Positions 26,232 to 35,356 of a stretch of DNA of 64,000 bases are shown here, one piece after another. The position numbers and the translations under genes are program-made. Location: the NCBI RefSeq assembly GCF_000019185.1, contig NC_010334.1, positions 2,852,001 through 2,916,000 of the forward strand, written 5' to 3'. The notes below the pieces were generated by a model. The model did not search any database and was not told the origin of the DNA. It saw only the letters and a list, made by a program, of their open reading frames with translations. The number at the start of each line of letters is the position of its first letter. Position 1 is the first letter of the stretch. Source of the stretch: Shewanella halifaxensis HAW-EB4 (GTDB lineage: Bacteria; Pseudomonadota; Gammaproteobacteria; Enterobacterales; Shewanellaceae).

Positions 26232-27169
26232 AGTGTCAGACTGAGTTGTTCTCTTAAGCTTGAAGTCCAAGTTGCAGGGGTAAATGTAAAATCGTCGATT
26301 GTCATAACATCGACAAGCCCAAAAAGGCTATTAGTGATAAACGCATGCTTTACCTGTTTAAGCATGCTGTAATGGATATCTGTTATCTCAATCTTATGAC
26401 CCATTTGTAAAAGCTGGTGCATCATTTGTTCTCGCATCATACCAGCCACTCCCGCATAACTCATCCGCGGTGTAACAAGCTTTTCATCTAAAACGAAGAA
26501 AATGTTAGCCATCGACGACTCAATAATATTATCTTCAAAGTCAACAACTAACCAGTCATGTACTCCTTCTGGTAAGTCTACAGACTTAATAAGTACTTGC
26601 TCTAGACGATTGCAATGTTTGATCCCGGCAAGTTTTGGCTGTTTACCCAACTTCACCGGTGAAAGCGATAAGCCTACCCCCTGCTGTTGCCACGTTTTAT
26701 AGTGAGCAGGAAACTCACTGACAGAAACGACTTCTGTCACTTGCAGTGCATCAGCAGCACAAGAGCGAGCTTGATTTGGTATAGAACTGGCTGCTGTAGT
26801 TTTATTATCCTGCTTGTCCGTTATTAACTCGGGCATCGAACCCGGCGTTAATTCAGCCGCTAGATTAGGTCTATTTACAGGCGCACTATAACCCCGTCCG
26901 CCGACGCCTCTAGTGAGTAAAAGTTTGATACAAGAGTGCGGATGTGCTTTGGCTAACGTGATTAACTGCTGCTTAAGCGCAGCTGAAACTGACCAGTGAA
27001 AGCCTAAACGATAAGCGCCTTGAGTAAGACGCTCCATATGTGCGGTAAAAAATAGGATCTCACCTTGGTCTACTCGCATAGTCGCAAATAAACCATCACC
27101 ATAAGCTAATCCCCTATCAAGGGGACTAACATTCATGTCGGGCTGTCCATTTACCCAAACCTTAGGCAT
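26228..27169 (-). CDS. pabC: 4-amino-4-deoxychorismate lyase
   Basis: 313 residues from ATG 27169 (MPKVWVNGQPDMNVSPLDRG); a TTG six codons upstream is possible. It is a PLP fold-type IV enzyme with the catalytic lysine in GIKHCNRLEQVLIK. It makes p-aminobenzoate for folate. It is about 40 residues longer than E. coli PabC (269); the excess is a low-complexity stretch near residues 110-160 (around ELTPGSMPELITDKQDNKTT). In E. coli fabF precedes pabC; here udk is upstream instead. Confidence 0.92.
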   Translation of the reverse strand: MPKVWVNGQPDMNVSPLDRGLAYGDGLFATMRVDQGEILFFTAHMERLTQGAYRLGFHWSVSAALKQQLITLAKAHPHSCIKLLLTRGVGGRGYSAPVNRPNLAAELTPGSMPELITDKQDNKTTAASSIPNQARSCAADALQVTEVVSVSEFPAHYKTWQQQGVGLSLSPVKLGKQPKLAGIKHCNRLEQVLIKSVDLPEGVHDWLVVDFEDNIIESSMANIFFVLDEKLVTPRMSYAGVAGMMREQMMHQLLQMGHKIEITDIHYSMLKQVKHAFITNSLFGLVDVMTIDDFTFTPATWTSSLREQLSLTL

Positions 27170-27241
27170 TAGCAAAGCACGCTTCAATCTCTAGAACTGT
27201 TAAACGCATGTTCGCTAGAGTCCCTTATGTTTTAAGTTGCC

Positions 27242-27880
27242 TTATTTCGCCAGTAGGTGCTGTATACGCGCCTTTAGAATATCTGTTGCGATTCGGTTTT
27301 TACCACCGCGCGGTACGATGATATCAGCATACTGTTTTGATGGTTCAATAAACTGCAAAAACATTGGACGTACAGTCTCTGTATATTGCTGCATTACAGA
27401 CTCCATCGTTCTACCACGCTCGGCGACATCACGAGATAGACGACGCATAAAGCAAATGTCCAGAGGCGTATCCATAAATACAGAAGCGTCCATCTCTTTT
27501 CGCAGAGCGGGATCGGTCAATAACAAGATGCCTTCAAGGATAATGACTTTCTTAGGGGTAAGCGTCACTTTCTCGTCTGTACGAGTATGATCGTTATAGC
27601 TGTAAACAGGAATATCAACAGCATGACCCTGTTTAAGTGCACGTAGGTGCGTACACAGTAGCTCATGATCTAATGCTTTTGGATGGTCATAATTTGTCAG
27701 TACACGTTGATCCATCGACAGATGACCTTGGTCGCGGTAATAAGCATCTTCAGCTATCACACCAATTTGATCTGTACCTAGATCACGGCAAAGTTCTTCA
27801 TAAATCGTTTTAGCGATAAGACTCTTACCTGATGCTGACGCACCCGCAATACCAATTACAACACAATCTTTAGAATTCAT
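27242..27880 (-). CDS. udk: Uridine kinase
   Basis: 212 residues, P-loop GIAGASASGKSLIAKTI at the N-terminus, and the uridine-kinase segments YDHPKALDHELL, IPVYSYNDHTRTDEKV and FMDTPLDICFMRRLSRD. It phosphorylates uridine and cytidine in pyrimidine salvage. It lies just downstream of mrp (11 bases) in the same direction. Confidence 0.97.
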   Translation of the reverse strand: MNSKDCVVIGIAGASASGKSLIAKTIYEELCRDLGTDQIGVIAEDAYYRDQGHLSMDQRVLTNYDHPKALDHELLCTHLRALKQGHAVDIPVYSYNDHTRTDEKVTLTPKKVIILEGILLLTDPALRKEMDASVFMDTPLDICFMRRLSRDVAERGRTMESVMQQYTETVRPMFLQFIEPSKQYADIIVPRGGKNRIATDILKARIQHLLAK

Positions 27881-27891
27881 TTAAATAGACC

Positions 27892-29007
27892 TTATTCGTC
27901 ATCAGACATGCTAATTGATACTTTAGGCTGTGCTTGACATAACGCAAGCTGAGCCCCAACCTTTCTTGCGATTTCACGATAAATACCAGCAACTTGACTC
28001 GATTCATCAGCCACAACTGTAGGTGTGCCTTTATCCACATCCTCACGTATATTCAGTTGCAATGGTAACTGACCTAATAGCGGCACATTGTAGCGCGTCG
28101 CCATTTTTTGACCGCCTTCTGCACCAAATGGATGATCTTTATGACCACACTCAGGGCAAAGGTGGAAGCTCATGTTTTCAACAATACCTAATACAGGAAT
28201 GTTCACTTTCTGGAACATATTCACGCCTTTTTTAGCGTCAGCCAAGGCGATATCCTGTGGTGTCGTCACAATCACGGCGCCACTTACAGGTACTTTTTGT
28301 GACAAGGTTAACTGAATATCACCGGTTCCTGGTGGCATATCAATGACTAAGTAATCCAGCTCTGGCCACTCAGTTTCTGTGAGTAACTGTACCAATGCAC
28401 CCGCTGCCATAGGGCCGCGCCACACGGCAGCTTGGTCGCCATCAAGCATAAAACCGATTGACTGTGCAGCAATGCCATGAGCAGGTGCAAATGTCATGAT
28501 CTTGCCATCAGGTGAGACAGGCTTGAAGTCTTCAACCCCAAGCATCATTGGAATCGATGGGCCGTAGATATCGGCATCTAAGATACCAACACTTGCGCCT
28601 TCTGCTGCTAATGCCAAAGCTAAGTTAACGGCAGTTGTCGATTTACCCACACCACCTTTACCTGATGCAACGGCAATCACTTGCTTAATGTTTGGCAGAG
28701 GCTCAACCGCGCTAATCGCAGAAACGGTCTCTGGCTGGAAGTCTATTTCACATTCAACTTCTTCAATCGCATCCAATACTGCTAACGCTTTAGTCACAGC
28801 CATCACAGTGTCACGGTACAGCGTCTGACAAGGATACGAGTAACACAAGCCTAACTGTAGTCGCTTACCTTCAATTGCAAGCTTAGTGACCATACCTGCA
28901 CTTAGCAGACTCTTGTTCAAATACGTGTCTTGGAACGTATCAAGAATCGCCAACACCTGGCTGAGAAGAGCATCATCAAGATGATAATTTGGATGAGTTG
29001 AAGACAA
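27892..29007 (-). CDS. mrp: Iron-sulfur carrier ATPase Mrp/ApbC
   Basis: 371 residues. N-terminal DUF59/MIP18-like domain, then the ParA/MinD-type ATPase with the deviant Walker A AVASGKGGVGKSTTAVNLA (about residue 110), the switch motif DMPPGTGDIQLTLSQ and the cluster-binding CPECGHKDHPFG. It carries and transfers Fe-S clusters in the cytoplasm. It is divergent from metG, the same arrangement as in E. coli. Confidence 0.96.
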   Translation of the reverse strand: MSSTHPNYHLDDALLSQVLAILDTFQDTYLNKSLLSAGMVTKLAIEGKRLQLGLCYSYPCQTLYRDTVMAVTKALAVLDAIEEVECEIDFQPETVSAISAVEPLPNIKQVIAVASGKGGVGKSTTAVNLALALAAEGASVGILDADIYGPSIPMMLGVEDFKPVSPDGKIMTFAPAHGIAAQSIGFMLDGDQAAVWRGPMAAGALVQLLTETEWPELDYLVIDMPPGTGDIQLTLSQKVPVSGAVIVTTPQDIALADAKKGVNMFQKVNIPVLGIVENMSFHLCPECGHKDHPFGAEGGQKMATRYNVPLLGQLPLQLNIREDVDKGTPTVVADESSQVAGIYREIARKVGAQLALCQAQPKVSISMSDDE

Positions 29008-29167
29008 AATGCAGACCCCCTAAATATGATTTGCGCAATTGTACCAGATATTCTGGCAAACATTAGTCTAGATTTAATGCACTTGTGCGAGCTTTTGATG
29101 AAACTATGCATTGGATCGGTTAGTATCTATGCCATTCTAATTAGGTTCCCAGCGATTTTGAGAAAAG

Positions 29168-31207
29168 ATGGCAAATTCACAACGTAAAATCCTCGTCACT
29201 AGTGCACTTCCGTATGCTAACGGTCCAATCCATTTGGGTCACATGCTTGAGTATATTCAAACCGATATTTGGTCACGTTTCCAAAAGCTACGTGGGCACG
29301 AATGTCACTATATCTGCGCAGACGATGCTCACGGCACGCCAATCATGCTAAAAGCACAGCAGATGGGTATTGCGCCAGAAGAGATGATTGCTCAAGTTCA
29401 AAAAGAGCATGAAAAGGATTTTGCTGACTTCAATATTCAATTTGACAACTTCCATAGCACTCACAGTGATGAAAACCGAGAGTTAGCGAGCCAAGTTTAT
29501 ATCAAGTTACGCGACGCCGGTTATATCAAAACCAAAACGATTTCTCAGCTGTTTGACCCTGAAAAGTCAATGTTCCTGCCTGACCGTTTTGTAAAAGGCA
29601 CCTGCCCTCGCTGTAAGTCTGAAGATCAGTATGGCGATAACTGTGATAATTGCGGTGCGACATACAGCACTACCGATTTGATTGATCCAAGATCAGCCGT
29701 TTCAGGTGCAACGCCAGTGATGAAAGACTCTGAGCATTTCTTCTTCGACCTGCCTGCATTTGAAGGTATGTTAAAAGAGTGGATCAATTCAGGTTCACTG
29801 CAACAAGAGATGGCGAACAAGCTTGGCGAATGGTTTGAGCAAGGTCTGCAACAGTGGGATATCTCTCGTGATGCGCCTTATTTTGGCTTTGAGATCCCAG
29901 ATGCACCAGGTAAGTTTTTCTATGTCTGGTTAGACGCACCAATCGGCTACATGGGTTCATTTAAAAACCTATGTAATAAGCGTGACGACCTAAACTTTGA
30001 CGAGTTCTGGAGCAAAGATTCAACGGCTGAAGTGTATCACTTCATCGGTAAAGATATCGTTTACTTCCACAGCCTATTCTGGCCAGCAATGCTTGAAGGT
30101 GCAGGGTTACGTAAGCCAACCAGTGTTTATGCACACGGCTATGTCACGGTAAACGGCGCTAAGATGTCAAAGTCTAAAGGTACTTTCATTAAAGCCCGTA
30201 CTTACTTAGATAATCTAGATCCAGAATATCTACGTTACTACTATGCAGCTAAGCTCAGCAGCAGAATCGATGATTTAGACTTAAATCTTGAAGATTTCGC
30301 CCAGCGTGTTAACTCAGACTTAGTGGGCAAATTGGTTAACTTAGCATCACGTACCGCTGGCTTTATTAGTAAGCGTTTTGGTGGCAAGCTGGCTAAAATC
30401 GCCGATACCAGCCTGACGACAAGTTTCTTAGCCAAACAAGAAATCATCGCTAACTTCTACGAGACTCGTGAATACGGCAAAGCGATGCGTGAAATCATGG
30501 CGCTTGCTGATATTGCTAATGCTTACGTGGCAGATTCAGCTCCATGGCAGTTAATTAAAGAAGAAGATAAGCAAGAAGAAGCACATCAAGTTTGCAGCAA
30601 TGCACTTAACCTGTTCCGGATCTTGGTGACTTATCTTAAGCCTGTGTTACCTAAGCTTGCTCAAGATGTTGAAGCTTTCCTACAGATGGAATTGACTTGG
30701 GACAATTTAGATATCGATCTTGCTGGTCACGAAATTGCTAAATTCAAAGCCTTGATGCAGCGCGTTGAGATGAAGAGCATCGAAGCGATTATTGAAGCGT
30801 CTAAAGAAAACCTTCAAGTCACTGCTGAACCTGAAGTTAAAAAAGAAGTTAAGACACCGCTTGAGCAAGATCCTATCTTAGATGAAATCAGCTTCGATGA
30901 TTTCGCTAAGATTGATCTGCGTATCGCGCGTATCGCCAAGGCTGAGCACGTAAAAGAGGCGAACAAGCTTTTACGTCTTGAGCTAGATTTAGGCGGCGAA
31001 ACTAAGCAAGTATTTGCTGGTATAAAGTCGGCTTATGCTCCTGAAGATCTCGAAGGCAAGCTAACCGTTATGGTGGCAAACCTTGCACCGCGTCAAATGC
31101 GCTTTGGTGTGTCAGAAGGCATGGTATTAGCAGCAGGTCCTGGTGGTAAAGATCTTTGGATCATGGAGCCTCACGAAGGCGCCCAACCGGGTATGAAAGT
31201 AAAATAG
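29168..31207 (+). CDS. metG: Methionyl-tRNA synthetase
   Basis: 679 residues. Class I synthetase signature in ALPYANGPIHLGHMLEYIQ, the zinc-binding CPRCKSEDQYGDNCDNCGA, the KMSKS loop in NGAKMSKSKGTF (about residue 333) and a C-terminal tRNA-binding OB-fold domain (DFAKIDLRIARI to MVLAAGPGGK). Full length for the dimeric form. Followed by a strong terminator. Confidence 0.98.
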   Translation: MANSQRKILVTSALPYANGPIHLGHMLEYIQTDIWSRFQKLRGHECHYICADDAHGTPIMLKAQQMGIAPEEMIAQVQKEHEKDFADFNIQFDNFHSTHSDENRELASQVYIKLRDAGYIKTKTISQLFDPEKSMFLPDRFVKGTCPRCKSEDQYGDNCDNCGATYSTTDLIDPRSAVSGATPVMKDSEHFFFDLPAFEGMLKEWINSGSLQQEMANKLGEWFEQGLQQWDISRDAPYFGFEIPDAPGKFFYVWLDAPIGYMGSFKNLCNKRDDLNFDEFWSKDSTAEVYHFIGKDIVYFHSLFWPAMLEGAGLRKPTSVYAHGYVTVNGAKMSKSKGTFIKARTYLDNLDPEYLRYYYAAKLSSRIDDLDLNLEDFAQRVNSDLVGKLVNLASRTAGFISKRFGGKLAKIADTSLTTSFLAKQEIIANFYETREYGKAMREIMALADIANAYVADSAPWQLIKEEDKQEEAHQVCSNALNLFRILVTYLKPVLPKLAQDVEAFLQMELTWDNLDIDLAGHEIAKFKALMQRVEMKSIEAIIEASKENLQVTAEPEVKKEVKTPLEQDPILDEISFDDFAKIDLRIARIAKAEHVKEANKLLRLELDLGGETKQVFAGIKSAYAPEDLEGKLTVMVANLAPRQMRFGVSEGMVLAAGPGGKDLWIMEPHEGAQPGMKVK

Positions 31208-31267
31208 TCTGCACACTCTAGCGCGAGTCCAACAAGGTATTCTCGCTAAAATATAAAGACAGTAAAA

Positions 31268-31296
31268 AGCCGCTTACTTGATAAGCGGCTTTTTTA
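31268..31296 (+). terminator. Terminator after metG
   Basis: AGCCGCTTA pairs with TAAGCGGCT over CTTGA, with A-run before and T-run after, so it may serve metG and the convergent Nif3-like gene. Confidence 0.88.
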
Positions 31297-31390
31297 TTGG
31301 CTGTTCAGTACAAAGAGATGGCCAAATTAGCTTCGACAAATGTGTGCCGAAACGAGAGAAAATCGAAAGCTAATCTGTTTGTTTTAGCGG

Positions 31391-32143
31391 TTAGATAGGA
31401 TTAACAATATCGACGAAATGATGCTTAATACCAAACTGCTCGGCGAGGTGTTCACCTAACGCCTGAATACCGTATAATTCTGTCGCATGATGGCCTGCTG
31501 CATAATACTGGATCCCCTGCTCTACAGCGCAGTGATAAGTTCGCTCAGATACCTCTCCGCTAATAAACGCGTCAAATCCCATATTTGCTGCGATATCAAT
31601 ATAATCCTGCGCGCCACCAGTACACCAAGCGACCGTGCTAACCATGGCATCACTATCGCCTAGATGCTGACATTGACGGCTCAGCTTATTAGAGATCTGC
31701 TGGTTAAAATCACTCGCAGTTATGGGAGTCGTAAGCTTTCCTTGCCACATTAAACCTTGTGCGACGTTTTCAATCACTTCCGGCTCAACAAGCCCTAACA
31801 CGCTTGCCAACTGGGCATTATTACCAACCGCAGGATGAGCATCTAACGGCAAGTGATAGCCAAACAAATTAATGTCATTAATCAACAGTGCTTTGATCCG
31901 CTTTTGTTTCATACCAACAATCACTTCTGGTTCACTTTTCCAAAAGAATCCATGATGAACCAAAATTGCGTCTGCGTTCAGCGCTATTGCTGCATCAATC
32001 AATGCTTGGCAAGCCGTTACACCTGTCACAATCGTGTTGATCTCAGCCTTGCCTTCGACCTGCAAACCGTTTGGCGCATAATCTTTAAAATTTGAAATTT
32101 GTAAAAAGCTTGCCAAGTATTGGCTTAATTCGGTTCGAGTCAT
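31391..32143 (-). CDS. Nif3-like dinuclear metal-centre protein (YbgI family)
   Basis: 250 residues. Metal-binding motifs ADAILVHHGFFWKSEP, LDAHPAVGNNAQLA and the C-terminal YYAAGHHATELYG match the Nif3/YbgI family, sometimes annotated as GTP cyclohydrolase I type 2. The physiological reaction is unsettled; a role with metal-dependent hydrolysis of nucleotides or damaged metabolites has been proposed. Stands alone and convergent with metG. Confidence 0.92.
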   Translation of the reverse strand: MTRTELSQYLASFLQISNFKDYAPNGLQVEGKAEINTIVTGVTACQALIDAAIALNADAILVHHGFFWKSEPEVIVGMKQKRIKALLINDINLFGYHLPLDAHPAVGNNAQLASVLGLVEPEVIENVAQGLMWQGKLTTPITASDFNQQISNKLSRQCQHLGDSDAMVSTVAWCTGGAQDYIDIAANMGFDAFISGEVSERTYHCAVEQGIQYYAAGHHATELYGIQALGEHLAEQFGIKHHFVDIVNPI

Positions 32144-32390
32144 AAGTCCACCGAGAGTAGCAAAAACGGTATTTTAACCTATTGTTAGTGTAAATATACA
32201 GTTAAGTCATCAATACGCCACTAAGGTGGTCTGCTTAAAAAGCACACCGACTTAACTCACTATTTGAGCTAAAGTGCTTAAAATGTCATAGAAATTCAGC
32301 CAGATCCGGCTAAAATTGGACTTTACGGTACATTAAACGATAAAATCACTACAAACCTTCAAGTACACACAAAAATAACAGGTTATTATT

Positions 32391-32735
32391 ATGTCAAAAC
32401 TGACCAAAGAAGAAGTTATCAGCTCACTTGAGACAGCGCTCACTCAGCGTGATGGCCAAGCTGTTAAGATTGAACAGAAAGGTAGCTGGTACAAAATCGA
32501 TGGCGGTAAATCTTTACGCTTTAGTGATTTAGAAGCGATGTTAGCTGAAGTTGGCGCCGACAGTGCACCTGTTGAGGCTAAAGCCGAGAAAAAGGCTGTT
32601 GCAGCTAAATCGACGGCTAAGAAAGTGCCAGCAAAAAAAGCAGCTAAGCCTGCAGCCAAAAACGGTGGTAAAACACCAAAAGAGCTTTGGCGCGAAAAGT
32701 TAGCAGGTAAAGGTCAACTTCCTCGCGGTTTCTAA
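32391..32735 (+). CDS. Conserved small basic protein of unknown function
   Basis: 114 residues. The N-terminal half (MSKLTKEEVISSLETALTQ, then SWYKIDGGKSLRFSDLEAML) looks like a small folded domain. The second half is an alanine/lysine-rich tail (AEKKAVAAKSTAKKVPAKKA) resembling histone H1-type linkers, ending TPKELWREKLAGKGQLPRGF. I do not recognise a named family. A nucleic-acid-binding role is only suggested by the tail. Followed by a strong terminator, so it is a single-gene unit. Confidence 0.8.
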   Translation: MSKLTKEEVISSLETALTQRDGQAVKIEQKGSWYKIDGGKSLRFSDLEAMLAEVGADSAPVEAKAEKKAVAAKSTAKKVPAKKAAKPAAKNGGKTPKELWREKLAGKGQLPRGF

Positions 32736-32790
32736 TCATCATTGATTAAGACCTATCGTAGAAGCAAACCATTTGCCAACTTCGATTAAT

Positions 32791-32826
32791 AAAAAACTCC
32801 GTCACCCTAGGGTAGCGGAGTTTTTT
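32791..32826 (+). terminator. Terminator after the small basic protein gene
   Basis: AAAAAACTCCG pairs with CGGAGTTTTTT around a loop that itself contains CCCTAGGG; T-run follows. Confidence 0.88.
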
Positions 32827-32959
32827 ATTACCTCTCTCATACCCCAGCCCTGTATCTTGGCCATGCCATTATCTTGCCCATGAAAGTATGCTGTACTATA
32901 TTTATTTTTGAGATTTTAGCTTCGCGCAGTATGATAAATTTAATAATAGGACATGGACT

Positions 32960-33298
32960 ATGCAACAAACTAAACAATTGCACCAAGCAGATTGGTCTGA
33001 TCATTTTGTTTCTTTCAGCAATGGCAACAAAGGCCGTTTGATAACGATAGAAATGGTCGGAGTGGCCATTGGTGATCAACCTCTCGCCGATGCTTCGCCT
33101 CTGTTAGCTATTGATTATGATCCTGTAACTAAGGGAAACAAGCTCACGATTAGCACGGGTGTTAATGCTATCGATTACAGCCACAGCATCAATGAGCCAA
33201 ATGAAATTTGGCAGCAACAGGATGATAATGGAAAAGTAATTTCATTAGAAATTAAAAACCAGGCGAATACGAGCACAATAATTGCTTTTAAATCTTAG
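32960..33298 (+). CDS. DUF5335-like protein
   Basis: 112 residues with the layout W..HF...NGNKGRLITIEMV, DQPLADASPLLAIDYD, KLTISTG and a final TSTIIAFKS, which fits the short DUF5335 family. Function unknown. No signal peptide or membrane segment. It precedes a 525-base stretch that holds a pseudogene remnant. Confidence 0.72.
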   Translation: MQQTKQLHQADWSDHFVSFSNGNKGRLITIEMVGVAIGDQPLADASPLLAIDYDPVTKGNKLTISTGVNAIDYSHSINEPNEIWQQQDDNGKVISLEIKNQANTSTIIAFKS

Positions 33299-33338
33299 TG
33301 TTTGTCACATACGCAAAAAATACAACTAAGTAGCCCTG

Positions 33339-33566
33339 TTAAAACTTTCTCGCATTAGTTGTCGTTCCACTAATTTCATTTCCAATGACTAATTGAGGTT
33401 GGGCTATAGGGCTTTTCTCGGCCCCAATGAACTTCATTCCTTCAGGTCCTAAATCACCTGCTAAGGCCTAATCGCCTATCATCTCGCCGGTATCGGTATT
33501 AATTTCAAAGTTAGCAATATTATTCCCTAAATTCAGTTTCAGGGTAAAAAGCCGATTAGAGATTGA
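33339..33566 (-). pseudogene. Remnant of a choice-of-anchor I family secreted protein (C-terminal fragment)
   Basis: Read leftward, the frame gives LKLNLGNNIANFEINTDTG, then an in-frame TAG, then ALAGDLGPEGMKFIGAEKSP and QPQLVIGNEISGTTT before a TAA at 33339; two TAA codons close it upstream (33567-33572). The segment GDLxPEGxxFIxAxxSPxxxPxLVxxNExSGTTT is the C-terminal signature of choice-of-anchor I (alkaline-phosphatase-like/esterase) secreted proteins, normally several hundred residues long. Only this end survives, with no start codon and an internal stop, so it is a decayed gene. Confidence 0.75.
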
Positions 33567-33823
33567 TTATTAAGTTTAAAACGCTAATATAATTATATCT
33601 GACACGTTAATTCCCCCTGCTAATTAACGTGATCCTTTCATTCGCTAAAGCCGTTAACTTGTTTAGTCTGCAATGTAAGTACCACCAGATTGAGTACATA
33701 CAGTTTTTAGCGTTAAATTGAATTTCTCCGTAAAGTCTTTTGCCATAAACAAACAACTTTCCGCTAGTGAAGTGTTAGCGCCATTTTATTTTCAGCATTA
33801 AGCAGCAAGTTGTAGAGGTTCCG
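33567..33823. other. Gene-less stretch upstream of the MFS gene
   Basis: AT-rich and without a credible frame. It may hold further unrecognisable decay of the neighbouring remnant and the promoter of the MFS gene. I see no clear motif. Confidence 0.5.
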
Positions 33824-35056
33824 TTGAACGACTCACCAAATAGCCAAACGACTGTTAAATACCCATTTGGTGCCAGCTTAGCACTGCTAATCCCTATGCT
33901 ATCGGCCATCGTCGCTATCACACCACTTGCTATTGATATGTACCTGCCAGCCATGGCAACGCTAGCATCAAGCTTTGACACCGATATCACCTTAGTTCAA
34001 CAATCACTCAGTCTGTATTTAGGCGGTTATTCGCTTGGCATGTTGTGCTTTGGCCCGCTTGCCGACAGGTTTGGTAGAAAAAGGTTGGTCATACTCGGTT
34101 TAACAGGCTTTATGCTGACGAGTTTGAGTCTTGCCTTTGTTACAACAATTGAAAACTTTTTGGCTTTACGTTTTTTACAAGCCTTTATAGGCGCAGCGGC
34201 CACTGTAGTCGTACCGGGGTATATCAAAGAGCTCTATGGTAAAAATACCGCTAAAGGCATGTCATATGTCAGCCTTATTATGATGCTAGCACCGCTGATT
34301 GCCCCGAGTATCGGCAGCCTTATTTTAGAGTTTGGTGAGTGGCAGTTAATCTTTTTTATATTGGCATCCTATGCCTTTATTTTATTACTGTTGATTAGTC
34401 TTAAACTTAAGATGCCTAGCGATAAAGACAACAGCACTCGAAGCACTCAATCATTTTTTGGTGCCTATGCAACCGTGTTTACAAAAAAAGGCGTCAAGCT
34501 CAATATCGCCAGCGGCGTACTCACCTCGTTTGCATTTTTCTGTTATCTCACAGCTTCGCCTTTCGTATATATGGAAGTATTTGGGCTAGATAAATCACTG
34601 TTTGCGGTTTTGTTCAGCACCAACGTTGGTGCCTTAATGCTTGCCAACGTGGTTAACAGCAGGATAGTTGGTCGCTACGGTTCTAAACGTATGCTCAAGG
34701 TGTCGACGTTTTTTGGAACTATCTCTGGTATAGCGCTACTGAGCGTCAATCTGCTTGGGCTAAGCTATCACTTTAGCGTTATGATGCTTCTGCCACTCAT
34801 GGCCTGTCTAGGCGTTATGTCGGTTAATGCCGATGCTATTGTACTGATGAAATTTCAAAAAGAGACAGGCACTGCAACGGCGGTCATAGGCACGTTACGC
34901 TTTGGTTTTGGTGCATTAGCGGGCCCTTTACTGGCACTCTTTTATACAGGGACTGCTGTACCTTTCTCAGCCCTCATGTTATCTGCAGTTATTTTAGTCG
35001 GCTTATGTCAATTTCTTAGCCGCCATGAGCCCGCGGTATTAACCGATAACACCTAA
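33824..35056 (+). CDS. Bcr/CflA-type MFS drug exporter
   Basis: 410 residues, about 12 transmembrane helices. The first helix carries TPLAIDMYLPAM, typical of the Bcr/CflA family, and the loop 2-3 signature GPLADRFGRKRLVILG is present. Start is TTG 33824 with AGAGG eight bases upstream; the first internal ATG falls inside helix 1. Family members pump bicyclomycin, chloramphenicol or sulfonamides; the actual substrate is not predictable. Confidence 0.9.
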   Translation: MNDSPNSQTTVKYPFGASLALLIPMLSAIVAITPLAIDMYLPAMATLASSFDTDITLVQQSLSLYLGGYSLGMLCFGPLADRFGRKRLVILGLTGFMLTSLSLAFVTTIENFLALRFLQAFIGAAATVVVPGYIKELYGKNTAKGMSYVSLIMMLAPLIAPSIGSLILEFGEWQLIFFILASYAFILLLLISLKLKMPSDKDNSTRSTQSFFGAYATVFTKKGVKLNIASGVLTSFAFFCYLTASPFVYMEVFGLDKSLFAVLFSTNVGALMLANVVNSRIVGRYGSKRMLKVSTFFGTISGIALLSVNLLGLSYHFSVMMLLPLMACLGVMSVNADAIVLMKFQKETGTATAVIGTLRFGFGALAGPLLALFYTGTAVPFSALMLSAVILVGLCQFLSRHEPAVLTDNT

Positions 35057-35180
35057 TAAGTTACACCTTTGCTGTTTTTCCGCTGTTTTTACTCACTATT
35101 TTGTTAGTAATAATGAATGTTCTTCATTAAGAACAATTTTTCCCTTTAAAGCACTTGTAATAACTCAAGGGTTTTATATT

Positions 35181-35282
35181 ATGAAAACTCACTCGTTTAT
35201 GAGTGTTTGCCGAGCAATTCGATTGCGCATTAATCCTTACCTTAGATTATCTGGCATTTCACGAGCAAAGATTACCGTCTGA
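35181..35282 (+). CDS. Possible ilvIH leader peptide ORF
   Basis: 33 codons from ATG 35181, preceded by AAGGG with suitable spacing, ending TGA 75 bases before ilvI. The product MKTHSFMSVCRAIRLRIN...SGISRAKITV has four Ile, four Leu and two Val, a mild excess only. Its last codons contain GATTACCGTC, which recurs at 35299-35308; either copy can pair with CGGTAA at 35335-35340 just before the ilvI ribosome site. It may be an attenuation-type leader, but there is no U-tract terminator, and it may also be chance. Confidence 0.4.
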   Translation: MKTHSFMSVCRAIRLRINPYLRLSGISRAKITV

Positions 35283-35298
35283 GCTTAATTATTAGAGC

Positions 35299-35340
35299 GA
35301 TTACCGTCGCTGTATCAAGATACTGCATACGTCGCGGTAA
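35299..35340 (+). promoter_or_regulatory. Stem-loop just upstream of the ilvI ribosome-binding site
   Basis: TTACCG-TCG pairs with CGCGGTAA, with a bulge, over about 25 bases. It ends five bases before AGAGGA, the ilvI Shine-Dalgarno. An alternative partner for CGGTAA is the first GATTACCGTC copy at 35270-35279. Any switching is inference. Confidence 0.45.
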
Positions 35341-35356
35341 CTTAAGAGGAAGTACT

